Source: Gemmatimonadota bacterium (GTDB taxonomy: Bacteria; Gemmatimonadota; Gemmatimonadetes; Longimicrobiales; Gaopeijiaceae). From it: DNA of 54,234 nucleotides. The position numbers were made by a program, and so were the translations under genes. Positions 35,089 through 43,943 of this stretch are shown here, piece by piece (position 1 is the stretch's first letter; the number at the start of each line of letters is the position of its first letter). Under the pieces are notes generated by a model. That model made no database searches. It saw nothing but the letters and a program-made list of their open reading frames with translations, and had not been told where the DNA came from. The stretch lies in contig JAPPGZ010000086.1 of NCBI GenBank assembly GCA_028874905.1, positions 1 through 54,234 of the forward strand, read 5' to 3'.

Positions 35089-36459
35089 GTGGCATCGCGC
35101 ATACTGATTGCCGACGATCAGCCCGATGTCGTCGAGGCGTTGCGTCTGCTTCTGGTCTCGGCGGGCTTCGAACTGGAGGCCGCCGGTGGTCCCGAGGAGG
35201 CGTTGGCCAGGTTGGAGAACGGAGTGTTCGACGCGGCGCTGATCGACCTCAACTACACCCGCGACACCACTTCGGGGCGCGAGGGTCTGGATCTGCTCAG
35301 GATGCTCCATGACATAGACAGCACCCTCCCCGTCGTCGTCATGACCGCGTGGGGGAGCGTCGACAGCGCAGTCGAGGCGATGCGCCGCGGGGCCCGCGAT
35401 TACATCGAGAAGCCCTGGGACAACGACCGCCTGCTCGCCACCCTGAAGACCCAGATCCAACTCGGCCGCGCGCTCCGCCGGTCGCAGAAGCCGAGGAACG
35501 GGGATGGACGCTCCACGGGCCCGCCCACCCGCCGTCCCCGCCTGATCGCCGCGTCGAAAGCGATGAAACCCGTTTTGAAGATGATGCGGCGCGTCGCTCC
35601 TTCCGACGCCAACATCCTCATCACGGGAGAGCACGGCACCGGGAAGGAGGTCGTGGCGGGATGGCTGCACGCCTCATCCGCGCGGCGGCTCGCGCCCCTC
35701 GTTACCGTGAACATGGGAGGGATTTCCGAGGGCGTGTTCGAGAGTGAACTCTTCGGGCACGTCAAGGGGGCCTTCACCGACGCCAAATCCGACCGGGCGG
35801 GCTTTTTCGAGTTGGCACACGGCGGGACCCTCTTCCTCGATGAGATCGCCAACACTTCGCTGCCGGCGCAGGCCAAGCTCCTGCGCGTTCTTGAGACCGG
35901 AGAGTTGCAGCGCGTCGGGTCCTCCGATGTCATCAGGGTCGATGTCCGCCTTCTGTCGGCGACGAATGCCTCGCTTGATCAGGCAGTCGCCGAAGGACGG
36001 TTCCGCGAGGACCTGCTCTACCGCATCAACACCGTGGAGATTCCGATCCCGCCGCTGCGGGACCGTCCCGAGGACCTCCCGCTCCTTGCCGCCCATTTTC
36101 TCAAGCGCGATTCGGTGCGCTACGGTCGGCCCGGCCTCGGATTCACGTCCGACGCCTCCCGCGCTCTGGTGGATCATCCGTGGCCCGGCAACGTGCGCGA
36201 GCTGAAGCATGCCGTGGAGCGGGCGGTGCTGATGTCCGACGATCCGGAAATCGGGGTGGAAGACCTCGCGTTGCGCACACTATCGGGTGGAACCATCCCG
36301 CTGGAAGAACTCAAGCTTGGCGAAGTCGAGCGTCTCCTGATCGAAAGGGCGATGGATCGGCACGACGGCAACGTCAGCCGGGCGGCCGAGAGGCTGGGCC
36401 TCAGCCGTAGCGCGCTGTACCGTCGCCTGGCCCGCTACAGGATCGACGGCGCCGGGTGA
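35089..36459 (+). CDS. NtrC-family sigma-54-dependent response regulator
   Basis: A 456-residue response regulator. The receiver domain (residues about 4-120, ILIADDQPDVVEAL, phosphorylation site Asp53 in ALIDLNY) is followed by an AAA+ domain with Walker A ITGEHGTGKEVVA, Walker B GGTLFLDEI, FREDLLYRINTVEIPIPPLR and DHPWPGNVRELKHAVERAVL. A Fis-type HTH ends the protein (GNVSRAAERLGLSRSALYRR). The sigma-54 contact loop reads GAFTDA instead of GAFTGA. GTG 35089 is the first start giving a normal receiver; the frame is open from 34813 inside the mutase gene. It is coupled to the kinase by GTGA. Confidence 0.9.
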   Translation: MASRILIADDQPDVVEALRLLLVSAGFELEAAGGPEEALARLENGVFDAALIDLNYTRDTTSGREGLDLLRMLHDIDSTLPVVVMTAWGSVDSAVEAMRRGARDYIEKPWDNDRLLATLKTQIQLGRALRRSQKPRNGDGRSTGPPTRRPRLIAASKAMKPVLKMMRRVAPSDANILITGEHGTGKEVVAGWLHASSARRLAPLVTVNMGGISEGVFESELFGHVKGAFTDAKSDRAGFFELAHGGTLFLDEIANTSLPAQAKLLRVLETGELQRVGSSDVIRVDVRLLSATNASLDQAVAEGRFREDLLYRINTVEIPIPPLRDRPEDLPLLAAHFLKRDSVRYGRPGLGFTSDASRALVDHPWPGNVRELKHAVERAVLMSDDPEIGVEDLALRTLSGGTIPLEELKLGEVERLLIERAMDRHDGNVSRAAERLGLSRSALYRRLARYRIDGAG

Positions 36460-37895
36460 GCTCGGGCGACGGGGTGCCGCAGTCCAGCACCAGCTACTCC
36501 GGAGGGGTTTGCAGGGCGCCACTTGTTGGCCGTTGGGCCCGTCTCGAATTCGATCTCCAGATCATTCTCCTGTCCAACCTGGCCGGACTGCCGGCCTTCG
36601 CGCTCGCCATGTACCTCCTCTGGACGGGAGACGTGGCGATATTGACCCGCTGGCTTGCGACCGGGGGCATTCTGCTCCTGTGGGGAGGATTGACCGCGGT
36701 TCTGCGAGCGAGGCTTGTGCGTCCGATCCGAACGCTGTCCAGCGTTCTGCTGGCCTTGAGGGAAGGAGACTTCTCGATCCGGACACGTGTTCCGAAGACT
36801 CTCAAGGGACCTCTCGCGCTGGCCTTTCAGGAGGCCAACAGGCTGGAAGCCATCCTGAGGGAACAGCGGCTGGGGGCCGTCGAGGCCACGGTACTCCTGC
36901 GCAGGATTCTGGAGGAGATCGACGTGGCCGTCTTTGCCTTCGACGAGGACGAGAAGCTCCGTATTCTCAACCGGGCCGGCGAGCGATTGCTGGGTCAGCC
37001 CTCGGAGGCCGTGCTGGGCAGGTCCGCCGCCGACCTGCGACTGCTGGAGGGCCTGGCCGGCGAGGCCCCGCGAACGATGGAGGTGAATCTGCCGGGTGGA
37101 CAGGGGAGGTGGGAGCTGAAGCGCACTGTCATCCGCCAGGAGGGTGCGCCCATGAGGCTCCTCGTGCTCTCGGATCTCTCGCGCGCGCTCCGCGAGGAGG
37201 AGCGTCTGGCCTGGAAGCGCATCATCCGGGTGCTCAGCCACGAGATCAACAACAGTCTTGCGCCGATCAAGTCGATCGCGAGCAGTTTGCGCAAGCTTGT
37301 GAGTGGGGATGCGGCCCAGGGGAGGCTCGGGCATGATTTGTCCCGGGGACTCGGCGTGATCGTGGGCCGCGCCGAGTCACTCGGCCGCTTCATGGCCGCG
37401 TATGCCCGCCTCGCGCGCCTGCCCGCGCCGAACCCGGTGTCGACGCCTGTCGGGACGCTGATCCGGCGAAGCGCCGAACTGGAGACACGGTTGAAGGTGG
37501 AGGTGGCCGGCGGACCCGAGTTGAGTGTCATGGTGGATCCGGACCAGCTGGATCAACTGCTCATCAACCTTGTGCGAAACGCGGCCGATTCGGCGCTGGA
37601 ATGCGGCGGCGGGGTCAGGGTGGGATGGCGGGTGCGTGACGGAAGGTCCCTCGAGGTGACCGTGGAGGATGAGGGACAGGGTGTGCGGGACACCACCAAC
37701 CTCTTCGTCCCCTTCTATTCCACCAAACCCGGTGGGTCGGGGATTGGACTGGTACTATGCCAGCAGATCGCCGAGGGACACGGAGGGCGGCTGACGCTAA
37801 GGAATCGCAATCCCAGGGGCGCGGTGGCAATCCTGTCCCTGCCGCTGGAGACGCGGATCCGGGACACGCGGCCCCGGACCCGCGCCACCGGCTAG
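36456..37895 (+). CDS. NtrY-like sensor histidine kinase
   Basis: A 479-residue kinase. Two membrane helices near the N terminus (about residues 35-55 and 68-85) with almost no periplasmic loop, a HAMP-like segment (RLVRPIRTLSSVLLALREGD), a PAS domain (about 140-235), then the phosphoacceptor RVLSHEINNSLAPIKSIAS and an ATPase domain with LINLVRNAADSAL (N box), VEDEGQGV and KPGGSGIGLVLCQQI. The lack of a sensor loop suggests it senses an intracellular or membrane signal. It partners the preceding NtrC-type regulator. Confidence 0.9.
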   Translation: MSSGDGVPQSSTSYSGGVCRAPLVGRWARLEFDLQIILLSNLAGLPAFALAMYLLWTGDVAILTRWLATGGILLLWGGLTAVLRARLVRPIRTLSSVLLALREGDFSIRTRVPKTLKGPLALAFQEANRLEAILREQRLGAVEATVLLRRILEEIDVAVFAFDEDEKLRILNRAGERLLGQPSEAVLGRSAADLRLLEGLAGEAPRTMEVNLPGGQGRWELKRTVIRQEGAPMRLLVLSDLSRALREEERLAWKRIIRVLSHEINNSLAPIKSIASSLRKLVSGDAAQGRLGHDLSRGLGVIVGRAESLGRFMAAYARLARLPAPNPVSTPVGTLIRRSAELETRLKVEVAGGPELSVMVDPDQLDQLLINLVRNAADSALECGGGVRVGWRVRDGRSLEVTVEDEGQGVRDTTNLFVPFYSTKPGGSGIGLVLCQQIAEGHGGRLTLRNRNPRGAVAILSLPLETRIRDTRPRTRATG

Positions 37896-39376
37896 CAGGA
37901 GCCCGTGGACTCCTGGCGTCCGATGTCGTCACCACCGGCGGTAATGGCGAACTCGACCCTGCGATTCTGTGCCCAGGACTGCTCGTCCGTGCCCGGAACG
38001 CGCGGCCTGGTCTCGCCGAAGTACTCCACGGTGAAACGGGCCACATCGAGTCCGAGCCCGCCCAGGAATTCGAGCACCGCCTCGGCGCGTAGTCTGGACA
38101 GCTCCATGTTGTACACGGGGTCCCCGCGTTCATCCGCATGGCCTTCGATCCGGATTTCGACTCCCGGATTGTCGCGCAGGATCGCGGCCTTGGCCCGCAG
38201 TCTCTCCTGGGCCTCTTCGTCGATCGCGGCGTCATCGTATTCGAAGTAGATCATCTCCTGCAGGGTGCGGCGGTCGCGCATCGCACGGCGCTCCCGCTCC
38301 CGCTCGGCCGCCTCTCTCTCGGCCGCGAGGCGACGCTCCTCTTCCGCCTGAGCTCTGCGGATCGAGTCCTGGCGCATCCGCTCCAGTTCCTCCGCCGACG
38401 GGCCGGGATCGGCCGGTGGCGGCGGCGGCGGTGGGGGAGGAGGAGGAGGCTCATCGCCACAGAGGCCCATCCGTCCGGGACATAGTGCAAGCGAGGCGAG
38501 CACGCCGAGCTTCCTCGTCCGGAACGTGGTATGGTCATCGCCGGCCAGGCTCAGCGAGAAAGCCCCCAGGCGAACCCCGCTGAAGTCCATTTGGACGCCG
38601 GCGTTGACGTCGAACCCATTGAACTCGGCCATCAGGTTCAAGCCCCGCCCGCCCCCCATGCCGACATGTATTGTCGAGCCCGCGAACAGGCCGCCGGAGC
38701 TCCGCTGCGTGTAGAAGTCGAGGTCCCCGCCCGCCGAGAAAAGGCCGGCCCCCCAGCCCAGGGTAAGGCTGATGAAGCTCGCGTCGGAGGTGGGCAGTAT
38801 GGCCGTTCCAACCGCATACGGACTCAGATTGCTGTTGAACTCGTCCCCCTGTCCCTGGGCCTGACGGGTGCGGTAGTCCGGGTGGCCGAATCTGGGTGGC
38901 TGCAAGTCATCCACCCAGCGGGCGCCGAATGACGGCGAAGACAGGTAGCGGGCTCCGACCGCGAGCTTCAGGTTCTCGGAGGTCGCGGGCAGAAGCGAGA
39001 TGCGACCGAATCCGCCCAGGATGTTGCCGCCGTTCGCCTCGTCGTCGATGTGCTGTATCGTCGCACCCACCTCCACGCGGTCGAGGAGCCCGAGCGTGAA
39101 AGACATGTCGGACAGCCACTTGTTGTAGGCGTCTCCCCTGCGCCTCACCTCTCCGTTCTCCCTCAGCAACAGCGTCTGGTCGATGTTGATGCCGAATCCC
39201 GAGTACGTTGTCACGAACGTCGAGTGGGGCAGAACGGTCGCGACGGGGATGTCCAGAATCCCGGAACCGTATCTGAGGGTGCTGGGCATCTTCGTGGTCT
39301 GCGCCGAGCCATCCGGAGCCACGAGGAAGAGTGCCACAAGAGCGAATGCGCCAAAGCGGAATCTGACCGGATTCAT
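37892..39376 (-). CDS. OmpA-family outer-membrane/peptidoglycan-binding protein
   Basis: A 494-residue exported protein. Signal peptide (residues 1-25, RFGAFALVALFLVAPDGSA), a beta-barrel-like region of about 265 residues, a run of 12 prolines, a charged helix (about 325-370, RRAQAEEERRLAAEREAAER) and a C-terminal OmpA domain with MIYFEYDDAAIDEEAQ, the peptidoglycan-binding IEGHADERGDPVYNMELSR, and AQNRRVEFAI. It likely anchors the outer membrane to peptidoglycan. The barrel plus OmpA-tail layout recalls OprF-like proteins. Its TAG stop shares the bases CTAG with the kinase stop on the other strand. Confidence 0.88.
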   Translation of the reverse strand: MNPVRFRFGAFALVALFLVAPDGSAQTTKMPSTLRYGSGILDIPVATVLPHSTFVTTYSGFGINIDQTLLLRENGEVRRRGDAYNKWLSDMSFTLGLLDRVEVGATIQHIDDEANGGNILGGFGRISLLPATSENLKLAVGARYLSSPSFGARWVDDLQPPRFGHPDYRTRQAQGQGDEFNSNLSPYAVGTAILPTSDASFISLTLGWGAGLFSAGGDLDFYTQRSSGGLFAGSTIHVGMGGGRGLNLMAEFNGFDVNAGVQMDFSGVRLGAFSLSLAGDDHTTFRTRKLGVLASLALCPGRMGLCGDEPPPPPPPPPPPPADPGPSAEELERMRQDSIRRAQAEEERRLAAEREAAERERERRAMRDRRTLQEMIYFEYDDAAIDEEAQERLRAKAAILRDNPGVEIRIEGHADERGDPVYNMELSRLRAEAVLEFLGGLGLDVARFTVEYFGETRPRVPGTDEQSWAQNRRVEFAITAGGDDIGRQESTGSC

Positions 39377-39557
39377 ATTGTCTACCCCGTGGTGGGAAGG
39401 TGAAAACAGCCACCTTTAAGCTACCGTGTGCGCTGCTCTGGACGCAATGGAAAACACCCCCGTTTCAATGGGATTGGCCGTCCCCGTTGCGCCGCGCGCA
39501 CAAGCGTTCGACTCGGCCGCCTCCGATGGCCGCCACGTTGCTCCCGCAAGGCGCTCG

Positions 39558-40625
39558 TCAGCCATGTCCCAGGGGCGCGAACGACTTCTGCCAGCCGATG
39601 GTCAGGAGCCAGTCGGTCTCGAGCTGCGGACCGTTCAGGTGCTGATACACGGGGACGTGCCACTCCGCCGCGATACGGTGCCCCTGGAGTGCCCCGCCCG
39701 GGAAATAGATGTTGAATCCGAGCGGGATATCGATGCAGGTCCCGCCCCGGAGTTCTTCTCGGACGGTCGGGACCATCATGGGATGGTGGTACGCGTGGTC
39801 ATGGCCCGCGTAGTTCCCCCACCGTTGCAGCAGCAGGCGTGCCGATAGGCTTACGCGTTCCCCTGGCTTTACTGCGAACCACCCGGTCAGATCCGTGCCG
39901 TGACCCTTGCGGTAGCCACGGCTGTTCTCGCCGAGCCGGAGCGTGCCCATGGCCTGGAATCCCCAGGACGCCCGTTCGCTCATGCCGAGCACGGTGATTC
40001 CGGGCTTGACATCCCAGGTTCCGGAGCCCAGTTGCATGGGGTAGGGCATCTGTACGGCCCGGCCCATGCTCATGGGATTGGCGCCGGTCTCCTCGATGGA
40101 TCCGGTCGGAAGCGAGACGCCGGCGTTGAGATGGACCCGGGTGGAGCCGGTCTGCTTCACGCCGATGAGGGCGGCGATGGAGGCATCGGCCAGGCCGGAC
40201 GAGGCGGCCTCGAAGTTGCCTCCCGGACGGGTGACGTGATTCATCGACTGGTCGACCCAGTTGGCCATGGCCATCAGGGTGACGGCATCGCTGGGGGCGT
40301 ACATGAACCCGGCCATGTGCATCGTCATGGTCATGTCGAGAGGGGCGACCATGAACGAGGCGTGGACATCGGAGGGCTCGAGCCGGTCCGTGCCGTCGCG
40401 GTTCCCGTCCATGAGCATGCGCATGAAGCGGTAGGAAAACATGAATTCGCCATGCTCATGGGTGTGTTCGCCCATGACCCCGATCGGCGCGTGTCCGTCG
40501 GGCCGCGACGAGGTCCATTCGTACTGGGCGCTGAGGGGATTGGCGATTGTCATGATCGCGGCCACAACCGCGGCAACCGTGAACGATGACACTCTGCGTG
40601 AAGATATGTAAACTTTGATATACAC
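39558..40625 (-). CDS. His/Met-rich outer-membrane transporter-like protein
   Basis: A 355-residue exported protein with signal peptide (SSFTVAAVVAAIMTIANPLSA). The mature part is beta-rich and resembles the MetA-pathway/phenol-degradation porin-like family often annotated transporter. It is rich in His and Met clusters: GEHTHEHGEFMFSYRFMRML, MTMTMHMAGFMYAP, YAGHDHAYHHPMMV. That composition suits copper or another soft metal, an inference. The GTG at 40625 is chosen because GGAG lies 8 bases upstream. An 18-bp operator-like motif begins inside the start codon and a second lies upstream (40607-40657). A small His/Cys-rich exported protein is encoded upstream on the same strand. Confidence 0.75.
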   Translation of the reverse strand: MYIKVYISSRRVSSFTVAAVVAAIMTIANPLSAQYEWTSSRPDGHAPIGVMGEHTHEHGEFMFSYRFMRMLMDGNRDGTDRLEPSDVHASFMVAPLDMTMTMHMAGFMYAPSDAVTLMAMANWVDQSMNHVTRPGGNFEAASSGLADASIAALIGVKQTGSTRVHLNAGVSLPTGSIEETGANPMSMGRAVQMPYPMQLGSGTWDVKPGITVLGMSERASWGFQAMGTLRLGENSRGYRKGHGTDLTGWFAVKPGERVSLSARLLLQRWGNYAGHDHAYHHPMMVPTVREELRGGTCIDIPLGFNIYFPGGALQGHRIAAEWHVPVYQHLNGPQLETDWLLTIGWQKSFAPLGHG

Positions 40626-40657
40626 TTGTGTCGCTCCATTGTATACTTTGAATTACA
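40607..40657 (-). promoter_or_regulatory. tandem pair of 18-bp operator-like motifs at the start of the His/Met-rich outer-membrane gene
   Basis: On the minus strand: TGTAATTCAAAGTATACA (40657-40640) and TGTATATCAAAGTTTACA (40624-40607), 33 bp apart, about three helical turns. The two are identical at 15 of 18 positions and match the consensus TGTAAACCAAAGTTTACA at 15 and 16 positions. All four copies in the window share GTA at positions 2-4, the AAAGT core and the final CA. The proximal copy overlaps the GTG start codon, so bound protein would block both initiation steps. The locally AT-rich sequence stands out from the GC-rich surroundings. Confidence 0.6.
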
Positions 40658-40803
40658 TCGAAGCAATCATGGGTCCCGCACGGTTACGGAGATGCGGGAG
40701 CTGCGCCGCAAAAAGTCGCGGTCGCACTCGAAGCCATCGTGCGCCGGAAATGGCGGCGGACCGCTCGTGACGACTCCCTGCACGTGGGCCGAACGGCCCG
40801 GAT

Positions 40804-41223
40804 TCAGGAAAGAGGCGGTCCGTTGGCGAAGGGAAGCGTGTAGGGGGCGCGGCCGAACGGGAGCCGGGACGACGGGCTCGGGCCGGATGAAGCGGCGACG
40901 AGGGCCTGCGATTCCAGCCGGAGCCCATGCGTGGCGGGCAGGGCGGGGCCGGCAGGAACCGGGCACTCGCCCAGGCAGTCACAGGGTGGGGGTGCGTGCG
41001 ACGGTCCCGAGTCGGGCTGGTGGCCTTCCGCGAGTCGTCCACCGTGGCGGGCCGCATGTTCGCCCGCGGTGTCGGCGTGCGCATCGATCACGGCATCGCG
41101 CGCGTCGGCCGGGTGTGCGCCGTGCCCGCCCGTGCCCGTGTGGTGGGGACAACCCGTGCCGGGAACCCATGGAACGGCGGATGGCGAGAGCACGAGGGCG
41201 ACGACCAGGCCGACGAGCCTCAT
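40804..41223 (-). CDS. small His/Cys-rich exported protein (DUF2946-like)
   Basis: A 139-residue product from the ATG at 41223 (GAAGGGG upstream; ATGs at 41253 and 41283 would lengthen the basic n-region). Signal peptide MRLVGLVVALVLSPSAVPW, then CPHHTGTGGHGAHP, HADTAGEHAARHGG, the pair CDCLGEC, and a C-terminal end APYTLPFANGPP. This pattern, a short exported protein with CxxxC-like Cys and a closing LPFANxPP, recalls DUF2946-type proteins near copper genes; I assign it tentatively. It precedes the His/Met-rich outer-membrane gene on the same strand by 178 bp, which hold the tandem operator-like motifs. Confidence 0.55.
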   Translation of the reverse strand: MRLVGLVVALVLSPSAVPWVPGTGCPHHTGTGGHGAHPADARDAVIDAHADTAGEHAARHGGRLAEGHQPDSGPSHAPPPCDCLGECPVPAGPALPATHGLRLESQALVAASSGPSPSSRLPFGRAPYTLPFANGPPLS

Positions 41224-41461
41224 CCCGCGCCGCCCCTTCCGCCTCGGTTGCATGTTGCTCACACCGCCGATCCAGGTTCCCATTCAGCCATTGCCATGCC
41301 CGATGTCCCTGGCGAAGATAACACGGATCTCGTGGCCGCGCGCCGTGTGGCCAGGGGGCATCGCGCTCCCGGGGAGGGGGCTGCCAGAGGACACGGCACC
41401 GTCCGGGGCGCAACACGGGCACATTCGGGCGACGTCGCGTATATTTGATGTCTCGGACGTC

Positions 41462-43894
41462 ATGTCAAAGCGGGGGTCCCTTACGTTGCTCCACGAGTTG
41501 GCCATCCTTGCCGCGCTGGCCGCGGCACCCGACCAGGAGGCGGGCACCACACGCCTTCCGCGGACGGCCGTCGCTCCCGAACGACCGGTCGCCGCCACCT
41601 ATAACGGCTTCGAGGGCCAGACCAACGTGGTCGCCCCCCGGCTGGCCGACCCCGAGATCGACATCGACGGGAGCCTGGACGACGCCGCATGGGACAACGC
41701 CGCGCTATTGACCGGATTCTCGCAGTACGATCCCTCCGAGGGGATTCCCGCCACCCAGAACACCGAGGTGCTGCTCCTGATTTCGCAGGACGCCATCTAC
41801 TTCGGCGTGCGTGCCTTCGACGACAACCCCGATCGAGTCCGGGCCACGCTGGGCGAACGCGACACCTTCTACCGCACCGACGACTACATCCAGTTCATCC
41901 TCGACACCTTCAACGACCAGCGGCAGGCGTATTCGATCCTGGTGAACCCGCTGGGGGTGCAGCAGGACGGCCTCTGGATCGAGGGCAGGGTGGGGCGCTT
42001 CGGGCGCAGGTTCGGTCCCCCGATCGACTGGAACCCCGACTTCGTCTGGGACTCCGAGGGCCGGGTCGAGGACTGGGGATACGCGGTCGAGGTCAGGATC
42101 CCGTTCAAGAGCATCCGCTTCCCCGAGGCCGCCGAGCAGGCGTGGGGACTTCAGGTCTTCCGCAAGATCCAGCGGCTCGGGTTCGACGAGTCGTGGGCGC
42201 CGGTCACCAAGGACGTGGCGAACCGGCTGACGCTCTCGGGCTCGCTCAACGGGCTGCGCGACCTCGAACGCGGCCTGTTCCTGGAGCTGAATCCGGTGCT
42301 CACCGGGACGCGCCAGGGGACCTATGACGCAGGCGCAAATGCATTCACGCGGGAGCCGGTGAGCGGCGAATTCGGCTTCAATGCCAAGTACGGGCTCACC
42401 TCCAACCTTACCCTCGACGGGACGTACAACCCCGACTTCAGCCAGGTCGAAGCCGACGCCGGGCAGATCGCGGTCAACGAGCGTTTCGCGCTGTTCTACG
42501 AAGAGAAGCGGCCCTTCTTCCTGGAGGGGACCGAGATCTTCACGATGCCCAAGAACCTCGTGTACACCCGCAGCATCATCAATCCGGTGGCGGGTGCGAA
42601 GTTGTCGGGAAAGGCGGGGAGTTTCCAGCTGGGGTATCTCGGTGCGGTCGACGAGGTTGGCGAGTCAGGTGAGCCTGCCCGGAGGCCCGTGGTCAATTTG
42701 CTGCGGGCCCGGCGTGATCTTGGCAACGCCTCTACACTGGGCATGGTGTACACGGACCGCACCACCAACAGCGAAGAGTACAACCGCGTGGTGGGGATGG
42801 ACGGCCGCTTCGTGATGGCGCGGCGCTATACGCTGACGGTGATCGGCGCGGGGAGCCGCACGGCAACGGTCGGATCGGGCCCCGAGACGGGGAGCTATCT
42901 GTCACTGCAGCTGGAACGCGCGAGCCCCACGCTCACGTTCAACATCGACCTCGAGGATGTGGCCCACGGCTTCGACGCGGGCAGCGGACTGATTCCGCGT
43001 GTGGGCGATACGCGCCTGCAGTCGCGGCTCGAGTACAACTTCCGGGGCGAGCCGGGCGCGCTCGTGGAGCAGTTCCGCCCCGGATTCGACGCCAGCGCGT
43101 TCTGGGACCACGAGTCGTTCTGGCGGCGCGAGCTGTTCGAAGAGGCCGAGCTCCGATACGGGGTCACCACGTCGTTCCGCAACAACATCACCGTGCTGCT
43201 GGCCGCCACCGCCCGGCGCTACGATTTCCGCGCCGCCGACTACGACGGGCTTTTCGTCGATGACGGCCGGGGCGGAGAGGTGACCTTCGTTGCCGACCAG
43301 GACCCGTTCGGACTGCTGCACGGCGTCGGCGGGTTCTTCTGGGTGAACAGCTGGGACGTGCTGCGGGGACGGGTGCGCTGGGGCTACAGCCAGGACGCGG
43401 TGTTCGACCTTCGCTACGGGGTGCCGATCGAGGTCGGCACCGGCTGGGACGCGGACATCGCCGTGTACGCCTACCCCACGCGCCACCTGTCGGCCGAACT
43501 CGGGTTCCGCTACCAGAGCCTGGTCCGGGAGAGCGACGGGACGCTTGCGCTGGAGGCCGTGATCCCGCGCATCAAGACCCAGTACCAGTTCAACCGGGCG
43601 CTCTTCCTGCGCGCGATCGTGGAGTACGGGGCCCAGATGCGCCGCGACCTCGCCGATCCGGCCACCGGGCGCCCGCTGCTTGGTTGCGGATCGAGCGGCT
43701 GCTCGCTCCGCAGCGGATCCGACGCCAACGACTTCGGAATCGAGACGCTGCTTAGCTACGAACCCACGCCCGGTACGGTGTTTTTCCTGGGCTATTCGCG
43801 CCAGATGGAGGACACCGGACGGCTGCGTTTCCGCGACGTGCGGCCGACCGCGGACGGGCTGTTCGCGAAGGTCAGCTACCGGTTCAGGCGGTAG
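41462..43894 (+). CDS. DUF5916 outer-membrane protein with CBM9-like N-terminal domain
   Basis: An 810-residue exported protein. After a short N-terminal hydrophobic region, a CBM9-type domain (about 60-240) shows PEIDIDGSLDDAAWDNAALL, NTEVLLLISQDAIYFGVRAF, DDYIQFILDTFNDQRQAY and EVRIPFKSIRFPE. The remainder is the DUF5916 beta-barrel-like region (AKYGLTSNLTLDGTYNPDFS, FALFYEEKRPFFLEGTEIF) ending KVSYRFRR, an aromatic-terminated outer-membrane end. Function is unknown; the family is common in Bacteroidota and Gemmatimonadota. ATG 41462 is chosen over the open frame from 40931. TATATT at 41440-41445 could be a -10 element, and GACGTC occurs twice just upstream. Confidence 0.85.
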   Translation: MSKRGSLTLLHELAILAALAAAPDQEAGTTRLPRTAVAPERPVAATYNGFEGQTNVVAPRLADPEIDIDGSLDDAAWDNAALLTGFSQYDPSEGIPATQNTEVLLLISQDAIYFGVRAFDDNPDRVRATLGERDTFYRTDDYIQFILDTFNDQRQAYSILVNPLGVQQDGLWIEGRVGRFGRRFGPPIDWNPDFVWDSEGRVEDWGYAVEVRIPFKSIRFPEAAEQAWGLQVFRKIQRLGFDESWAPVTKDVANRLTLSGSLNGLRDLERGLFLELNPVLTGTRQGTYDAGANAFTREPVSGEFGFNAKYGLTSNLTLDGTYNPDFSQVEADAGQIAVNERFALFYEEKRPFFLEGTEIFTMPKNLVYTRSIINPVAGAKLSGKAGSFQLGYLGAVDEVGESGEPARRPVVNLLRARRDLGNASTLGMVYTDRTTNSEEYNRVVGMDGRFVMARRYTLTVIGAGSRTATVGSGPETGSYLSLQLERASPTLTFNIDLEDVAHGFDAGSGLIPRVGDTRLQSRLEYNFRGEPGALVEQFRPGFDASAFWDHESFWRRELFEEAELRYGVTTSFRNNITVLLAATARRYDFRAADYDGLFVDDGRGGEVTFVADQDPFGLLHGVGGFFWVNSWDVLRGRVRWGYSQDAVFDLRYGVPIEVGTGWDADIAVYAYPTRHLSAELGFRYQSLVRESDGTLALEAVIPRIKTQYQFNRALFLRAIVEYGAQMRRDLADPATGRPLLGCGSSGCSLRSGSDANDFGIETLLSYEPTPGTVFFLGYSRQMEDTGRLRFRDVRPTADGLFAKVSYRFRR

Positions 43895-43943
43895 CGCGCG
43901 AGCGTCTCGCCATGCAAGTCCACCCGTGTGTTTCGTTTAGCCA

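Noticed and set aside
40626..41321. Plus-strand open frame of 231 codons opposite the His/Cys-rich exported protein
   Set aside because: Arg-rich product with no signal or domain; the minus-strand frame has a signal peptide and Cys/His motifs and is preferred.
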